Source: Phytohabitans flavus
Lineage (GTDB): Bacteria; Actinomycetota; Actinomycetes; Mycobacteriales; Micromonosporaceae
Direction: 5' to 3'
Length of the DNA: 64,000 bases
NCBI RefSeq assembly: GCF_011764545.1
Contig: NZ_AP022870.1
Span: forward strand, 1,844,001 to 1,908,000
In this document: piece by piece, positions 37,401-43,577 of the stretch
Layout: each line of letters opens with the position of its first letter
Position numbering within the stretch: the stretch's first letter is position 1
The notes under the pieces: model-generated
The model's input: the letters and a program-made list of their open reading frames with translations, nothing else
Told to the model about the DNA's origin: nothing
The model's database searches: none
Made by a program: the position numbers and the translations under genes

Positions 37401-37779
37401 AGTAGAGGCCGAGCGAGGTGTCGCCGAGCAGGAACCCGGGCTGAAGCAGGATGTTGGTAAAGACCTGCTCGGCGTCGGCCGTGCGGGCGGCGGGCGCGGT
37501 GCGTCGGTCCCACTCGGCCCGGCTCAGCGCCTGCGGCGCCCCATCTGCGCGGACCTCCGGCGGCACGACGGGCGGGCGCTTGTCCGGCGGGAACGCCTCG
37601 TTCGGGCGTACGCCTTCGGGCATCGGCCGGTCGACCGGCCCTTGCGCGGCCGGCGGTGCGGGAATCGTGGCGGCTGCGGCCCGGGCGCCCTGAATGGGTG
37701 GTGTCAGGTTGGCGATCAGCGTCAACGCCAGGGCCGGCGCCAGAAAACGGGTACGACGAAGGACGGTACGACTGGACAT
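31402..37779 (-). CDS. Secreted Rhs/YD-repeat polymorphic toxin with Hint and nuclease-like C-terminal domains
   Basis: 2,125 residues from the ATG at 37779, with GGGGGAG seven bases upstream. A signal peptide (RFLAPALALTLIANL) opens it. Residues of about 226-303 are a DUF6531-like start (GSFGVPFTSSRAYSS). Dozens of YD repeats (YDATGRLATVTD; YRYDANNRPTAVTDA) run from about 360, interrupted by a fibronectin III domain at about 1246-1336, to the Rhs core end YYLRARNYNPGTGRFTSVDP near 1626. An Ala/Lys-rich helix spans about 1774-1836. A Hint autoprotease module (NSFVAGTRVLLAGG to ESVLVHN) spans about 1840-1983. The last 143 residues contain KFDGLLGDEIIDRKHN, a PD-(D/E)xK-like core suggesting a DNase. 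Its stop overlaps the immunity gene. Confidence 0.9.
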   Translation of the reverse strand: MSSRTVLRRTRFLAPALALTLIANLTPPIQGARAAAATIPAPPAAQGPVDRPMPEGVRPNEAFPPDKRPPVVPPEVRADGAPQALSRAEWDRRTAPAARTADAEQVFTNILLQPGFLLGDTSLGLYFDVDAAAPPWSTWRVTAYDKESQTEQASTTLTRADLDSYTCPGQRTYCRLFGTEHGWVLDAGRTYEVTVTAVLDDGREVVSERFEERPRETIDPPAIPTGQAAGCGCGNALALTSGGQAIRGNGVNTGTGAFIQTSQDLAMGSFGVPFTSSRAYSSANGTGAFGGGWAWSYGMSVTPVDGGAVVRAEDGAEATYRLDGDTYRRPPGVRSNLRASGDGWTLTTPNNIAFAFDAQGRLTSVTNPRGMGVRLAYADNAITITDASGRVAKVTLEGGLIRRIGLPDRREVKYFYTGTLLTSYVDARGKVWKYGYDATGRLATVTDPDKVVAVRTEYDATGRVVRQLDAHGKQAVFRWDAAEQEALTIDADGVQVFDGYRGNVLVHSQRGNGDTEHHRYDGALNRGLVVDGKQSQHASEFDERGNRERRQAPRGVGGFDEKTQYDARNNPTTHTDANGKVWQDTYNEFDELIQSKDPKGNIVAYAYDDRGLLVSRTNQLGKVTRYESFPAGDPNSGLAKAVVSPGGRRVEFGYDKVGRQISVTDPRGTMPGANRRDYTTRYEFDAQDRPVAVHEPGKDDPWRTSYDDVGRTRTQTTPTGARTEYAYFDTGLLKSTYDGRSTVAHTYTDAGRRASSRLELDGQDAVTTYAYNAKGLLHKVTSPRGNVPGANPADFTTSYFYDANDNPLRMERPYPGGVTVKRDIRVDDLDRTTAKTDELNKTSSFQRDNLGQVTEVTDNLGRKTGMEYDDNGQQTHIRDPEQGVVEHKYDAAGQKIETKRATGGISTFAYDDDGMLVSTTEPRGNVAGADRERYTTHHEYDLAGNPSRTIDPLDHVTSYRYDANNRPTAVTDAKNRTTHYTYRDDNLPRTIRTPDTPHGRDGTVYDYYEDGLVKSVQDPAGERTTFGYDDGGRLVTRTDPLDRVNEYEYDVEGNRTSSLTRWKHERLSSTERAKRTVVDTFDIVGRRDSRTLGSEGPRYSWQYDAKDRTTAYVDPLGHRSVVYDDEDQIKKVTRTEADLEEIFSYDYDARGNITSRSYPDGTSATATYDADSQMKTLTVAESTWRFDYDVAGRREATWLPAATGLVERRAYDDAGRLTRIGTERAPAAPDVELPDGGLFSFGERPDPPTDVTARPGAGLAVVSWKAPRDGDVAGYTVTANPGGKTTTVGATSTSAVFNGLDAGTPYTFTVTAHDDDGAGQTSQPSDPVTPVALPQDPVSSFDLTLDQVGNPTRVVTTRGGVSESVAYTYDAVDRLTSACYAATTCDERGRPAGRIDYRYDLMGNRTSQKRTGTAGDDTTTYEYDDANQLTKEVLREPRHVTTTEYAYDVNGNQTRSGTDKFEYHLDNSLAKATVDGRVATFAYGADGLRLSGTTDPGKPESATQRWSWDVAGTLPQIAVDAVTDSAGNTVEKRGFTYGPDDEPLALLDPATGAHAYTHDWLGGVANMLTPAGTPEIGYDYDPFGNPRAGPTLTGDGDSAATSAPENPLQYTGAYQDSTTGDGNYYLRARNYNPGTGRFTSVDPMPTGGAATSPYTYADNNPTSYTDPTGATPEPAPGGEPAISPEDIAKANQVQGKSVLDVVLEAGGQILMEILGINDILNCLKGDLGACAMMIIGALPWGKIFKAKKIAEAIFRAGKAVITFFKELDWARAILRSAEKAAEAAKAAAAKAAREAAEKAAAAKAAAEAAARRAAAAAAARAKALAAKAKALTKKKPDCETNSFVAGTRVLLAGGATKAIEDVEPGDTVIATDPETGRTEARQVTHTIRTDSDKEYVDVTVEGDDGKHTITTTDHHKFWSVTRGRWVSAGDLRPGELLRTSAGTYVQISAVRTFDSSHITYDLTVDAIHTYYVLAGAESVLVHNTNMCGTPSTRAADHVEWAREGSGPYANAARQRAYEYESGAPGARSDRLTRQSLVPRLRMPGLNGDVTAKFDGLLGDEIIDRKHNVLPFTSNSMVDEARRQAGTSAYHGLQAVWEVPDEAVRARALRWLSDAGVSNITVRIAP

Positions 37780-38009
37780 GGTCGGCTCCCCCGTGGATAG
37801 ACCTTGCTCGTGTGCCAGCGTCTCCACGAAAGAGCATAGATGTTGATCAATTGCTATGGGTTGTCGGCTTGGTGACAGAAGGTCACCAAAGATCGAAATC
37901 AGGATGCCCCGAGCGCGCCGCGCGCACGCGCCGCCGCTACCGGTGACCGATCGGCACGTCGCTCCCCGATGGCCCTCCCTGCGAGGTCCGATTCTCTTGA
38001 GACAGATAT

Positions 38010-38088
38010 TTTCCCCGGTCCGCGTCAGCCGCAGACCGTATGCTCCCGCGGGCACCGCGCAGGTCGGCGGCTCGCTGGCGCTCGCCGA
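38010..38088 (+). repeat. 79-bp dispersed repeat, copy B
   Basis: Identical in length to copy A at 29698-29776, with three substitutions in the patch following GTCCGCGTCAG. Both copies are on the plus strand, so they are direct repeats 8.3 kb apart. They bracket the hypothetical gene, the methyltransferase, the immunity gene and the whole Rhs toxin gene. Confidence 0.85.
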
Positions 38089-38307
38089 AATCCCCGACCT
38101 CCGCTGCCACGTCCGCGGTCCAAGCCCAACCCGGGACCGCCGTCGGACGAGGGGTAAAGAGGTGGGTGCGCAGGCGCATTCGCTCTGAGCGGCCGCACCG
38201 GCAATCAGCGGCGACCTTCGCCGCCAGGTCGGGCCCACTGCACTGGTCCTGGCGGCGACCGCGCAGACCCGTTCCTTGATCGGCGCGGTCGGGCTGGTGT
38301 GCGCGAG

Positions 38308-38357
38308 AGATCGTGGTATTTAACTGCCGCTCCAGCGGCACCTAAGTACCACGATCT
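38308..38357. repeat. REP-like palindrome 1
   Basis: AGATCGTGGTA (38308-38318) pairs with TACCACGATCT (38347-38357). An inner stem TGCCGCT/AGCGGCA follows after a short internal loop. The outer arm is shared with palindrome 2 at 38412-38459, so the two form a pair of related REP-type elements. Confidence 0.75.
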
Positions 38358-38363
38358 GCCAGA

Positions 38364-38395
38364 CGGCGGCCCGCCGTAGCGTCGATCAAGGCAAC
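38364..38395 (-). repeat. 32-bp element shared with 52983-53014
   Basis: Read on the minus strand this is GTTGCCTTGATCGACGCTAC followed by GGCGGGCCGCCG. The plus strand at 52983-53014 differs at two positions. It sits between palindromes 1 and 2. Together with repeat copies 2 and 3 it puts the same two elements, in the same outward order, on both sides of the catabolic island. Confidence 0.7.
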
Positions 38396-38411
38396 CGGAC
38401 GCTATCCGGCA

Positions 38412-38459
38412 GATCGTGGTATTTAGCTGTGGTTATAGCGACAGCTAAATACCACGATC
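38412..38459. repeat. REP-like palindrome 2, perfect 19-bp arms
   Basis: GATCGTGGTATTTAGCTGT at 38412-38430 and its exact reverse complement at 38441-38459 enclose a ten-base loop. The arm begins like that of palindrome 1 (GATCGTGGTATTTA). Perfect arms of this length in non-coding DNA fit a mobile REP/BIME-like element or a strong structural site. Confidence 0.8.
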
Positions 38460-38567
38460 GCTGGCGTGCTCCGACCCCGACGTGCCGATCAACGATTCTG
38501 AAGCCCGCGGCATGCGGACAAACCAGCTAAAGCGCCCAACCCGAGGTGCTGTTGTGGCTAAGCCCGC

Positions 38568-38615
38568 GATCTAGTCGACTTCCTGTCGTCCTGACGGCAG
38601 AAAGTCGACTAGATC
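38568..38615. repeat. Long palindrome 3, 14-bp perfect arms
   Basis: GATCTAGTCGACTT (38568-38581) and AAGTCGACTAGATC (38602-38615) are exact complements. The interior continues as CTGTCGT against ACGGCAG with one G-T or mismatch position, leaving a loop of about four bases. The sequence differs from palindromes 1 and 2, so it represents a second hairpin family. Confidence 0.75.
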
Positions 38616-38804
38616 CAGAGTTTCCGTCGGGAGTGCGCAGACTCGGCGCCGGAAGTCATTCGGGGAAAGTTATGGTCGCTATGGCAGCAACAGATTTCCC
38701 CAAAGCCGGACCGGCGCTCAAGGACCCGACCCAACCCGGCGCTCCGCGCAGCCGCGCAGAACGTCCAAGTCATCGCCTTGATCAAACTAGGTCGAGTGGC
38801 ATTG

Positions 38805-38905
38805 GGTCTGGACCACCGCGGACATCGCGGTAGGTCGATCTTCTTGATTTTGGATTGTTACCCGCGAAAGGCACCGAGGCCACCGCGACCGCGAAAGATC
38901 TCTAG
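38805..38905 (-). repeat. Dispersed ~100-bp repeat, copy 2
   Basis: On the minus strand it begins CTAGAGATCTTTCG and ends CCGCGGTGGTCCAGACC. The TAG in the first four bases is the stop codon of the HpcH/HpaI aldolase gene, so the repeat runs outward from the left end of the catabolic island. In this copy ACCGCG-ATGTC-CGCGGT is a perfect short dyad. Its orientation is opposite to copies 1 and 3. Confidence 0.8.
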
Positions 38906-39663
38906 GTGGTGGGCTTCGCGGCTGCGAGGTTGGTGCGGACGGCGGCGACCAGCAGAGGGGCGTCCGAGGCGATCGTGAGCATGTCGAAGCCGCGCTCCGC
39001 GTAGTGGGCCGCGGTCTCGCCGTTGGCGCATTGGATGCCGGCGGCGATGCCGTTGTCCTTGCAGGCCGCCAGGATGCCGTCGATGACGCGGACGAACTCG
39101 GGGTCCGGCGGGGTGTGGCCGGGCCGCAGGCCCATGGCGAGGGCGAGGTCGCTCGGTCCGACGTAGAGGCCGTGGATGCCGGGGGTGGCGGCGATCTCGC
39201 GGACGTTGCGGATGCCCTCGGCGGTCTCGATCATGATGAGGCAGGCCTGGTCGGCCAAGGCGTCGAGGTCGGTGGTGCCGAGCACCTCGCGGGCGCGCAC
39301 CGGGCCGTACGAGCGGTTGCCGTGGGGTGGGAAGCGTAGTGCGCGGGCGGCGCGTTCGGCCTCGGCGGCGGTGTCGACCATGGGCACGATGACGCCGCGG
39401 GCGCCGGCGTCGGCGACGCGCATGATGCGGTCGGGCTCGTTCCAGCTGACCCGGGCGATGGGCGTCGCGCCGCCGGCGTCGATCGCCTGCATCATCGGGA
39501 TCGCGGTGCTGTGGTCGATCAGACCGTGCTGATAGTCGACGCAGACGTAGTCGACGCCCTGGCGGGCGATGAGCTCCGCCGGCACCGAGCCGGGCATCGT
39601 GCTCCAGACGCCGTAGGTCTTGCGGCCGGCCTGCCAGGCCGCGATCAGCGGGTTGCCGCTCAC
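38902..39663 (-). CDS. HpcH/HpaI-family aldolase (2-dehydro-3-deoxy sugar acid type)
   Basis: 253 residues from a GTG at 39663 with GGAGG four bases before it. The class II pyruvate aldolase features are present: catalytic histidine in CVDYQHGLIDH, metal-binding glutamate in LIMIETAEGIRN and aspartate in GLYVGPSDLALAMG, and an arginine in ATPIARVSWN. Such enzymes split 2-keto-3-deoxy sugar acids into pyruvate and a short aldehyde, using a divalent metal. It is the last gene of the reverse operon that starts at the cupin (44948), so it is likely the final cleavage step. Repeat copy 2 begins at its stop codon. Confidence 0.9.
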   Translation of the reverse strand: MSGNPLIAAWQAGRKTYGVWSTMPGSVPAELIARQGVDYVCVDYQHGLIDHSTAIPMMQAIDAGGATPIARVSWNEPDRIMRVADAGARGVIVPMVDTAAEAERAARALRFPPHGNRSYGPVRAREVLGTTDLDALADQACLIMIETAEGIRNVREIAATPGIHGLYVGPSDLALAMGLRPGHTPPDPEFVRVIDGILAACKDNGIAAGIQCANGETAAHYAERGFDMLTIASDAPLLVAAVRTNLAAAKPTT

Positions 39664-39675
39664 ACATCCTCCACT

Positions 39676-39831
39676 ATGGACAAAGACCGCTTACTCCTTG
39701 ACGGCGCCGGCGGCGAGGCCGCCGACGACGAGCCGTCGCGGGCCGACGAACAGATGGACAAGAGTCGCTCACTCCTTGACGGCGCCGGCGGCGAGGCCGC
39801 CGACGACAAGGCGTTGCAGGCCGACGAACAG
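39676..39831 (-). repeat. 78-bp tandem duplication of the permease gene's 3' end
   Basis: Unit 1 (39676-39753) and unit 2 (39754-39831) align along their length. Unit 2 holds the real end of the permease gene (LFVGLQRLVVGGLAAGAVKE, stop TGA). Unit 1, lying just beyond that stop, would encode LFVGPRRLVVGGLAAGAVKE and a TAA. The period is a multiple of three. The copies have diverged at several positions, so this is a real, older duplication and not an assembly stutter. Confidence 0.85.
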
Positions 39832-40590
39832 GATGACGATGGGCAGTGCCACGATCGTGGAGGCTGCCATCAGCGGGGCCCATTCGGTGCCGTACTGGCC
39901 GATGAACTGGTTGAGGATCACGGTGACCGGCTGCACCCGCTCGTCGGTCGTCAGCGTCAGCCCCATCGCGAACTCGCCCCAGGTCATCACGAACGCGAAG
40001 ACCGCGACCGTCAGCAGGCCGGGGCGCACGATGGGCAGCACGATCCGCCAGAACGCGCCGAGCCGGCCGCAGCCGTCTGTGGCCGCCGCCTCTTCCAGCT
40101 CGGCCGGCACCCGTAGAAAGAACGGGCGTAGCAGGATCACCGCGAACGGCAGCGTGATGATCGTGTTGGCGATGATGAGCGAGAGTTGGGTGTTGACAAG
40201 GCCGGTGCGGCTGAAGATGAGGTAGAGCGGCACGGCCAGGTTGATCGTCGGCACGAGCTGGGAGACAAGGAACGGCAGCATCATCAGGCCGGTCCAGCGC
40301 AGCTTGAGCCGGGCCATGCCGTAGCCGGCGGGGGCGGCCAGCAGCAGCGTCATGATGACTGTGCCGACCGCGATGATGGCGCTGTTGCCGAGGGCGCGCA
40401 GCATGACCGGGTTATCGAGCACGGCGCTGTGGTAGGCGTCGAAGCGCGGCGGCCACGGCACCCACTTCGGCGGCGAGCTGAAGATGTCGGTGCGGTCCTT
40501 CAGCGAGGTCGCGACCATCCAGTAGACCGGGAAGAGGTACGCGGCGGTGATGACCGCGCCTACAGCGGTGAGTCCCCAACGCTTTCTCAT
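39769..40590 (-). CDS. Carbohydrate ABC transporter permease (CUT1, MalG-like)
   Basis: 273 residues from the ATG at 40590, overlapping the stop of the first permease gene (ATGA). Six membrane helices are visible, starting LTAVGAVITAAYLFPVYWMV. The coupling loop is ELEEAAATDGCGRLGAFWRIVLP, in the form EAA-X3-G, which docks on the ATPase. With the partner permease it forms the channel for a sugar or sugar acid delivered by the binding protein. No ATPase gene is in the operon, as is common for CUT1 systems that share an MsiK-type ATPase. The end of the gene is tandemly duplicated downstream. Confidence 0.9.
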   Translation of the reverse strand: MRKRWGLTAVGAVITAAYLFPVYWMVATSLKDRTDIFSSPPKWVPWPPRFDAYHSAVLDNPVMLRALGNSAIIAVGTVIMTLLLAAPAGYGMARLKLRWTGLMMLPFLVSQLVPTINLAVPLYLIFSRTGLVNTQLSLIIANTIITLPFAVILLRPFFLRVPAELEEAAATDGCGRLGAFWRIVLPIVRPGLLTVAVFAFVMTWGEFAMGLTLTTDERVQPVTVILNQFIGQYGTEWAPLMAASTIVALPIVILFVGLQRLVVGGLAAGAVKE

Positions 40591-41549
40591 GCCGCGTCCT
40601 CCCGCCGGCGGTTCCACAGGTACACGATGGACAGCAGCAGCGGGATGACCAGCAGGATGTTGGCGGCGGCCGCGCCCTGGCCAAACTGGAAGTAGTCGAA
40701 GCTGAGGTTGTAGACCGAGACCGGCAGCACGGTGGTCGCGCCGGCCGGGCCGCCGCCGGTCATCACGTAGATGATGTCGAACGACTTGAACGTCTGGACG
40801 AAGCCGAGCAGCAGGGCGGTGAACATGATGGGCCGCATCAGCGGCACGGTGATGCTGGTGAACTGCCGCCACGCGCTGGCCCCGTCGATCCGGGCCGCCT
40901 CGTAGACCGAGCCGGGCAGGCTCTGTAGTCCGGCGTGGAGCAGCAGCATGTGGAACGGGATGCCGACCCAGACGTCGGCGACGATGACGGCACCGAGAGC
41001 GGTGTTCGGGTCGGTGAGCCAGTCGTGCTGGAGGCCGCCCAGCCCCACGGTCTCCAGCAGCGAGTTGACCACGCCGAAGCTGCCGCTGAACATCCACCGC
41101 CACAGGCTCGCGTTGACCACGGCGGGGAGCATCCAGCCGAGCAGCAGCAGGGCCCGGAAGAGCCGGACGAACGGGAACTCGCGGTTGAAGAACAGGGCGA
41201 GCGCGAACCCGATCACGTGCTGGAAGGCGAGCGAGCAGATGGTGAAGGTGAGCGTGATGACCAGCGTCCGTACGAAGGTGGGCGACGACAGCACCGCACG
41301 GTAGTTGTCGAGGCCGACGAACGGCGCCGTGCCGCTGAGGAAGTTGACCGCGTTGGCGCCCCGGAAGCTCAGGTAGAAGGTGTACAGGATCGGGTAGACC
41401 ATGAACACCAGCAGGTAGATGAGCGCGGGTGCCGGGAATGCGTACCGCCCCATGGCGGAGCGGGCCTTCGCCCACCGGCGCCGGGGCGACCCGCTTCGTC
41501 GCGGGTCGCCCGTACGCGGCCGGGGTGCGGCCAGGGTTGGTGCTGTCAT
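40587..41549 (-). CDS. Carbohydrate ABC transporter permease (CUT1, MalF/UgpA-like)
   Basis: 320 residues. A basic N-terminal tail precedes six helices, beginning FPAPALIYLLVFMVYPILYT. The coupling loop is SVYEAARIDGASAWRQFTSI then TVPLM, the classic EAA motif. It pairs with the permease encoded next. The start lies ten bases after the binding-protein stop and its own stop overlaps the second permease start. Confidence 0.92.
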   Translation of the reverse strand: MTAPTLAAPRPRTGDPRRSGSPRRRWAKARSAMGRYAFPAPALIYLLVFMVYPILYTFYLSFRGANAVNFLSGTAPFVGLDNYRAVLSSPTFVRTLVITLTFTICSLAFQHVIGFALALFFNREFPFVRLFRALLLLGWMLPAVVNASLWRWMFSGSFGVVNSLLETVGLGGLQHDWLTDPNTALGAVIVADVWVGIPFHMLLLHAGLQSLPGSVYEAARIDGASAWRQFTSITVPLMRPIMFTALLLGFVQTFKSFDIIYVMTGGGPAGATTVLPVSVYNLSFDYFQFGQGAAAANILLVIPLLLSIVYLWNRRREDAA

Positions 41550-41559
41550 CGGCTCTCAA

Positions 41560-42801
41560 TCACTTCGGTAGCAGTGGCTTCACGGCGGTCGCGGCGGTGC
41601 TCAACGCCTTGTCCACCGGCGCCGTGCCGCTCAACGCGGACTGGATCGCGGTGGTGACAGCCGTGGCGATCTCGGGGTACTTGGTGCCGTAGGCGCGCGG
41701 CCGGGCTACCTTGAGCTGCTCGACGAAGACCTGCGAGACCTCGTCCGCCCAGGCGGCGTCGCCGGCGATGTCGGAGCGGCTGGGCAGGCCACCGGTCGCC
41801 TTCAGGTACTCGACGAGGTTTTCCGGCTTCTGCGTCCATTCGAGGAGCTTCCAGGCGCCGTCGACGTTGCCGCCCTTGATGATCATGTAGTTCTCGCCGC
41901 CGAGGCAGCTGGCCGCCGCGACGTCCTTGGGCAGCTGGGCGACGCCCCACTTGAGGTCGGGCGCGTCCTTCTTGAGCGTCGGCACCATGAACGGACCGTT
42001 GATCATCATGGCCGCGCGCTGCTGGCCGAACTCGGTGCCGATGTCCGGCTGCGACCAGTTGAGCGCCTCGCGGGAGACGGAGCCGTCCTTCATCAGGTCG
42101 GTCCAGAACTGGAGTGCCTTGTTGGCCGCCGGGCCGCCCAGGTCGGTCAGGTCACCGCCGGCCTGCCACAGCGTGGGCAGCCACTGGTACACGGCGGACT
42201 GGTTGTTGGGCGCCGAGTACGCCATCCCGTAGCGGGGCGACTTGGTGAGCGCCTTGGCCGCCGCGCGCAGGCTCGCCCAGTCGGTCGGCACCTCCAGCTT
42301 CGCCTGCTCCAGCGCCTCGGTGTTGTACCAGAGGGCCAGGCAGTTGACCTGCTGCGGCAGGCCGTAGTTGCGCCCGTTCCAGGTGGCCGACTGCACCGCG
42401 GCCTGGACGTACAGGTCGGTCTGGCGCCATGTCTTCAGCCGGTCGGTGATGTCCTCGGCGATGCCCAGCTCGGCGAACTGCTGGTGGTCCGGGTTGTTGA
42501 CGACCACGATGTCCGGCAGGCTGCCCTGGCCGGCGGACTGAAGCAGGATCCGCTTGGTGTCGTCGTACGGGATGGAGCGGCGCTCGACCTTGATGTCCGG
42601 GTTTTCGGCCATGAACTTCTTGAGCATGTTGTCGACCGGTGCCTGGTCGGTGGTGTAGTCCCACCACCGCACGACCTTGGGGTCGGCGCTGGTGGCGGAC
42701 TCGCCCCCGCCACACGCGGCGGCGAAAGCGGCAGTCCCGGCGAGTGCGGCGCCGCCGCCGACCGCCCGCAGCAGCGATCTGCGGGATATGTTCCTGTTCA
42801 T
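41560..42801 (-). CDS. Carbohydrate ABC transporter substrate-binding lipoprotein
   Basis: 413 residues. The N-terminus has a twin-arginine-like SRRSLLRAVGGGAALAGTAA and a lipobox near AAACGGG, so export by Tat followed by lipidation is likely. The family 1 extracellular solute-binding fold shows VVRWWDYTTDQAPVDNMLKK, VVVNNPDHQQFAELG, NCLALWYNTEALEQA and AAMMINGPFMV. The protein presents a sugar or sugar acid to the two CUT1 permeases. It begins two bases after the TIM-barrel isomerase stop. Confidence 0.92.
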   Translation of the reverse strand: MNRNISRRSLLRAVGGGAALAGTAAFAAACGGGESATSADPKVVRWWDYTTDQAPVDNMLKKFMAENPDIKVERRSIPYDDTKRILLQSAGQGSLPDIVVVNNPDHQQFAELGIAEDITDRLKTWRQTDLYVQAAVQSATWNGRNYGLPQQVNCLALWYNTEALEQAKLEVPTDWASLRAAAKALTKSPRYGMAYSAPNNQSAVYQWLPTLWQAGGDLTDLGGPAANKALQFWTDLMKDGSVSREALNWSQPDIGTEFGQQRAAMMINGPFMVPTLKKDAPDLKWGVAQLPKDVAAASCLGGENYMIIKGGNVDGAWKLLEWTQKPENLVEYLKATGGLPSRSDIAGDAAWADEVSQVFVEQLKVARPRAYGTKYPEIATAVTTAIQSALSGTAPVDKALSTAATAVKPLLPK

Positions 42802-42803
42802 CA

Positions 42804-43577
42804 CTATCCTCGACCTTCGGTGGTGGGTTGCGGAGAGACCGCGGCGCGCAGCCAGGCGGCGGAGACCTCGATGGCCGGCACAAGGTCGGCCTTGCTCTCC
42901 TCGTCGGCGCAGAGCCAGCCGGTGTAGCCGGTGCGGCGGATCGCCTCGAGGATCGGCGCGAAGTCGAGGGTGCCCTCGCCGAGCAGCCGCCAGCGTTCCC
43001 CGTCGAAGTCCTTGATGTGGTAGTTGTCGATGACGCTGCCGAAGTCGGCGATCAGCCGGGGGATGTCGGTGATGCCGCACTTGAGCAGGTGTCCGGTGTC
43101 GACGGTCAGCCCGACGGCCCCGTCGACCACGGCGTCGAAGAAGACGTCGAAGTCGGGCCGGTGCATGACCGGCTGGTCGTAGTGGTGGTGCAGCGAAATG
43201 GCCACGCCCTGGTCCGCGGCCTCCTTGCCGACCCGGGACAGGATCCGCGCGGACTCGGCGATGTCGGCGTCGGTGACGTTCTCGCGGCTGCGCTTGTTGC
43301 AGTACACGATCCGCTCGGAGCGCACCGCCGCGGCGAACCGCACCAGCGCGCGCAGCCGCTCGACGCCGGCCTCGTCCAGGCTGTCGTTCGAGATGAGGGC
43401 GGAGGTGAGGCCGGTGTCGTCGCCGAACTCCGCGACGAAGGCGGCCGGCCGCTCCAGGTACTCCTCGTATTGCCGCGCCTTGAGCTGGAGGCCCTCGTGG
43501 CCGGCGGCGCGGAACCGGGCGAAGAGCTCCCGCCGGTCTTCGTCGTTGTACGTGGGCTTGGACAGCGCGATCCTCAT
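42804..43577 (-). CDS. Sugar phosphate isomerase/epimerase-like TIM barrel
   Basis: 257 residues of the AP_endonuc_2/xylose-isomerase-like TIM barrel. Metal-site segments are visible: SLHHHYDQPVM, GLTVDTGHLLKCG, NYHIKDFDGERW and WLCADEESK, giving the usual E/D/H metal set. Such proteins isomerise or epimerise ketoses, keto acids or inositol intermediates. The ATG overlaps the stop of the dehydrogenase gene (ATGA), so the two probably act in sequence: oxidation, then isomerisation of the imported compound. Confidence 0.85.
   Translation of the reverse strand: MRIALSKPTYNDEDRRELFARFRAAGHEGLQLKARQYEEYLERPAAFVAEFGDDTGLTSALISNDSLDEAGVERLRALVRFAAAVRSERIVYCNKRSRENVTDADIAESARILSRVGKEAADQGVAISLHHHYDQPVMHRPDFDVFFDAVVDGAVGLTVDTGHLLKCGITDIPRLIADFGSVIDNYHIKDFDGERWRLLGEGTLDFAPILEAIRRTGYTGWLCADEESKADLVPAIEVSAAWLRAAVSPQPTTEGRG

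Larger units (their letters stand above)
37780..38901. other. Gene-free repeat-rich region upstream of the toxin
   Basis: About 1.1 kb without a convincing coding frame. From left to right it holds the toxin leader (37780-37860, somewhat AT-richer and likely carrying its promoter), repeat B, three long hairpins (38308, 38412, 38568), a 32-bp element shared with 52983-53014, and the outward half of repeat copy 2. Such stacking suggests a recombination or insertion hot spot, perhaps where the toxin locus or the catabolic island joined the chromosome. Confidence 0.65.

Noticed and set aside
33841..37800. 1,319-codon forward open frame opposite the Rhs gene
   Set aside because: Low-complexity V/G/R-rich translation, complementary to a clear YD-repeat protein; a shadow of high-GC codon use.
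37780..38238. N-terminal extension of the Rhs protein by 153 codons
   Set aside because: It would read through repeat B and lacks a signal peptide at the start. ATG 37779 has a ribosome site and a proper signal sequence.
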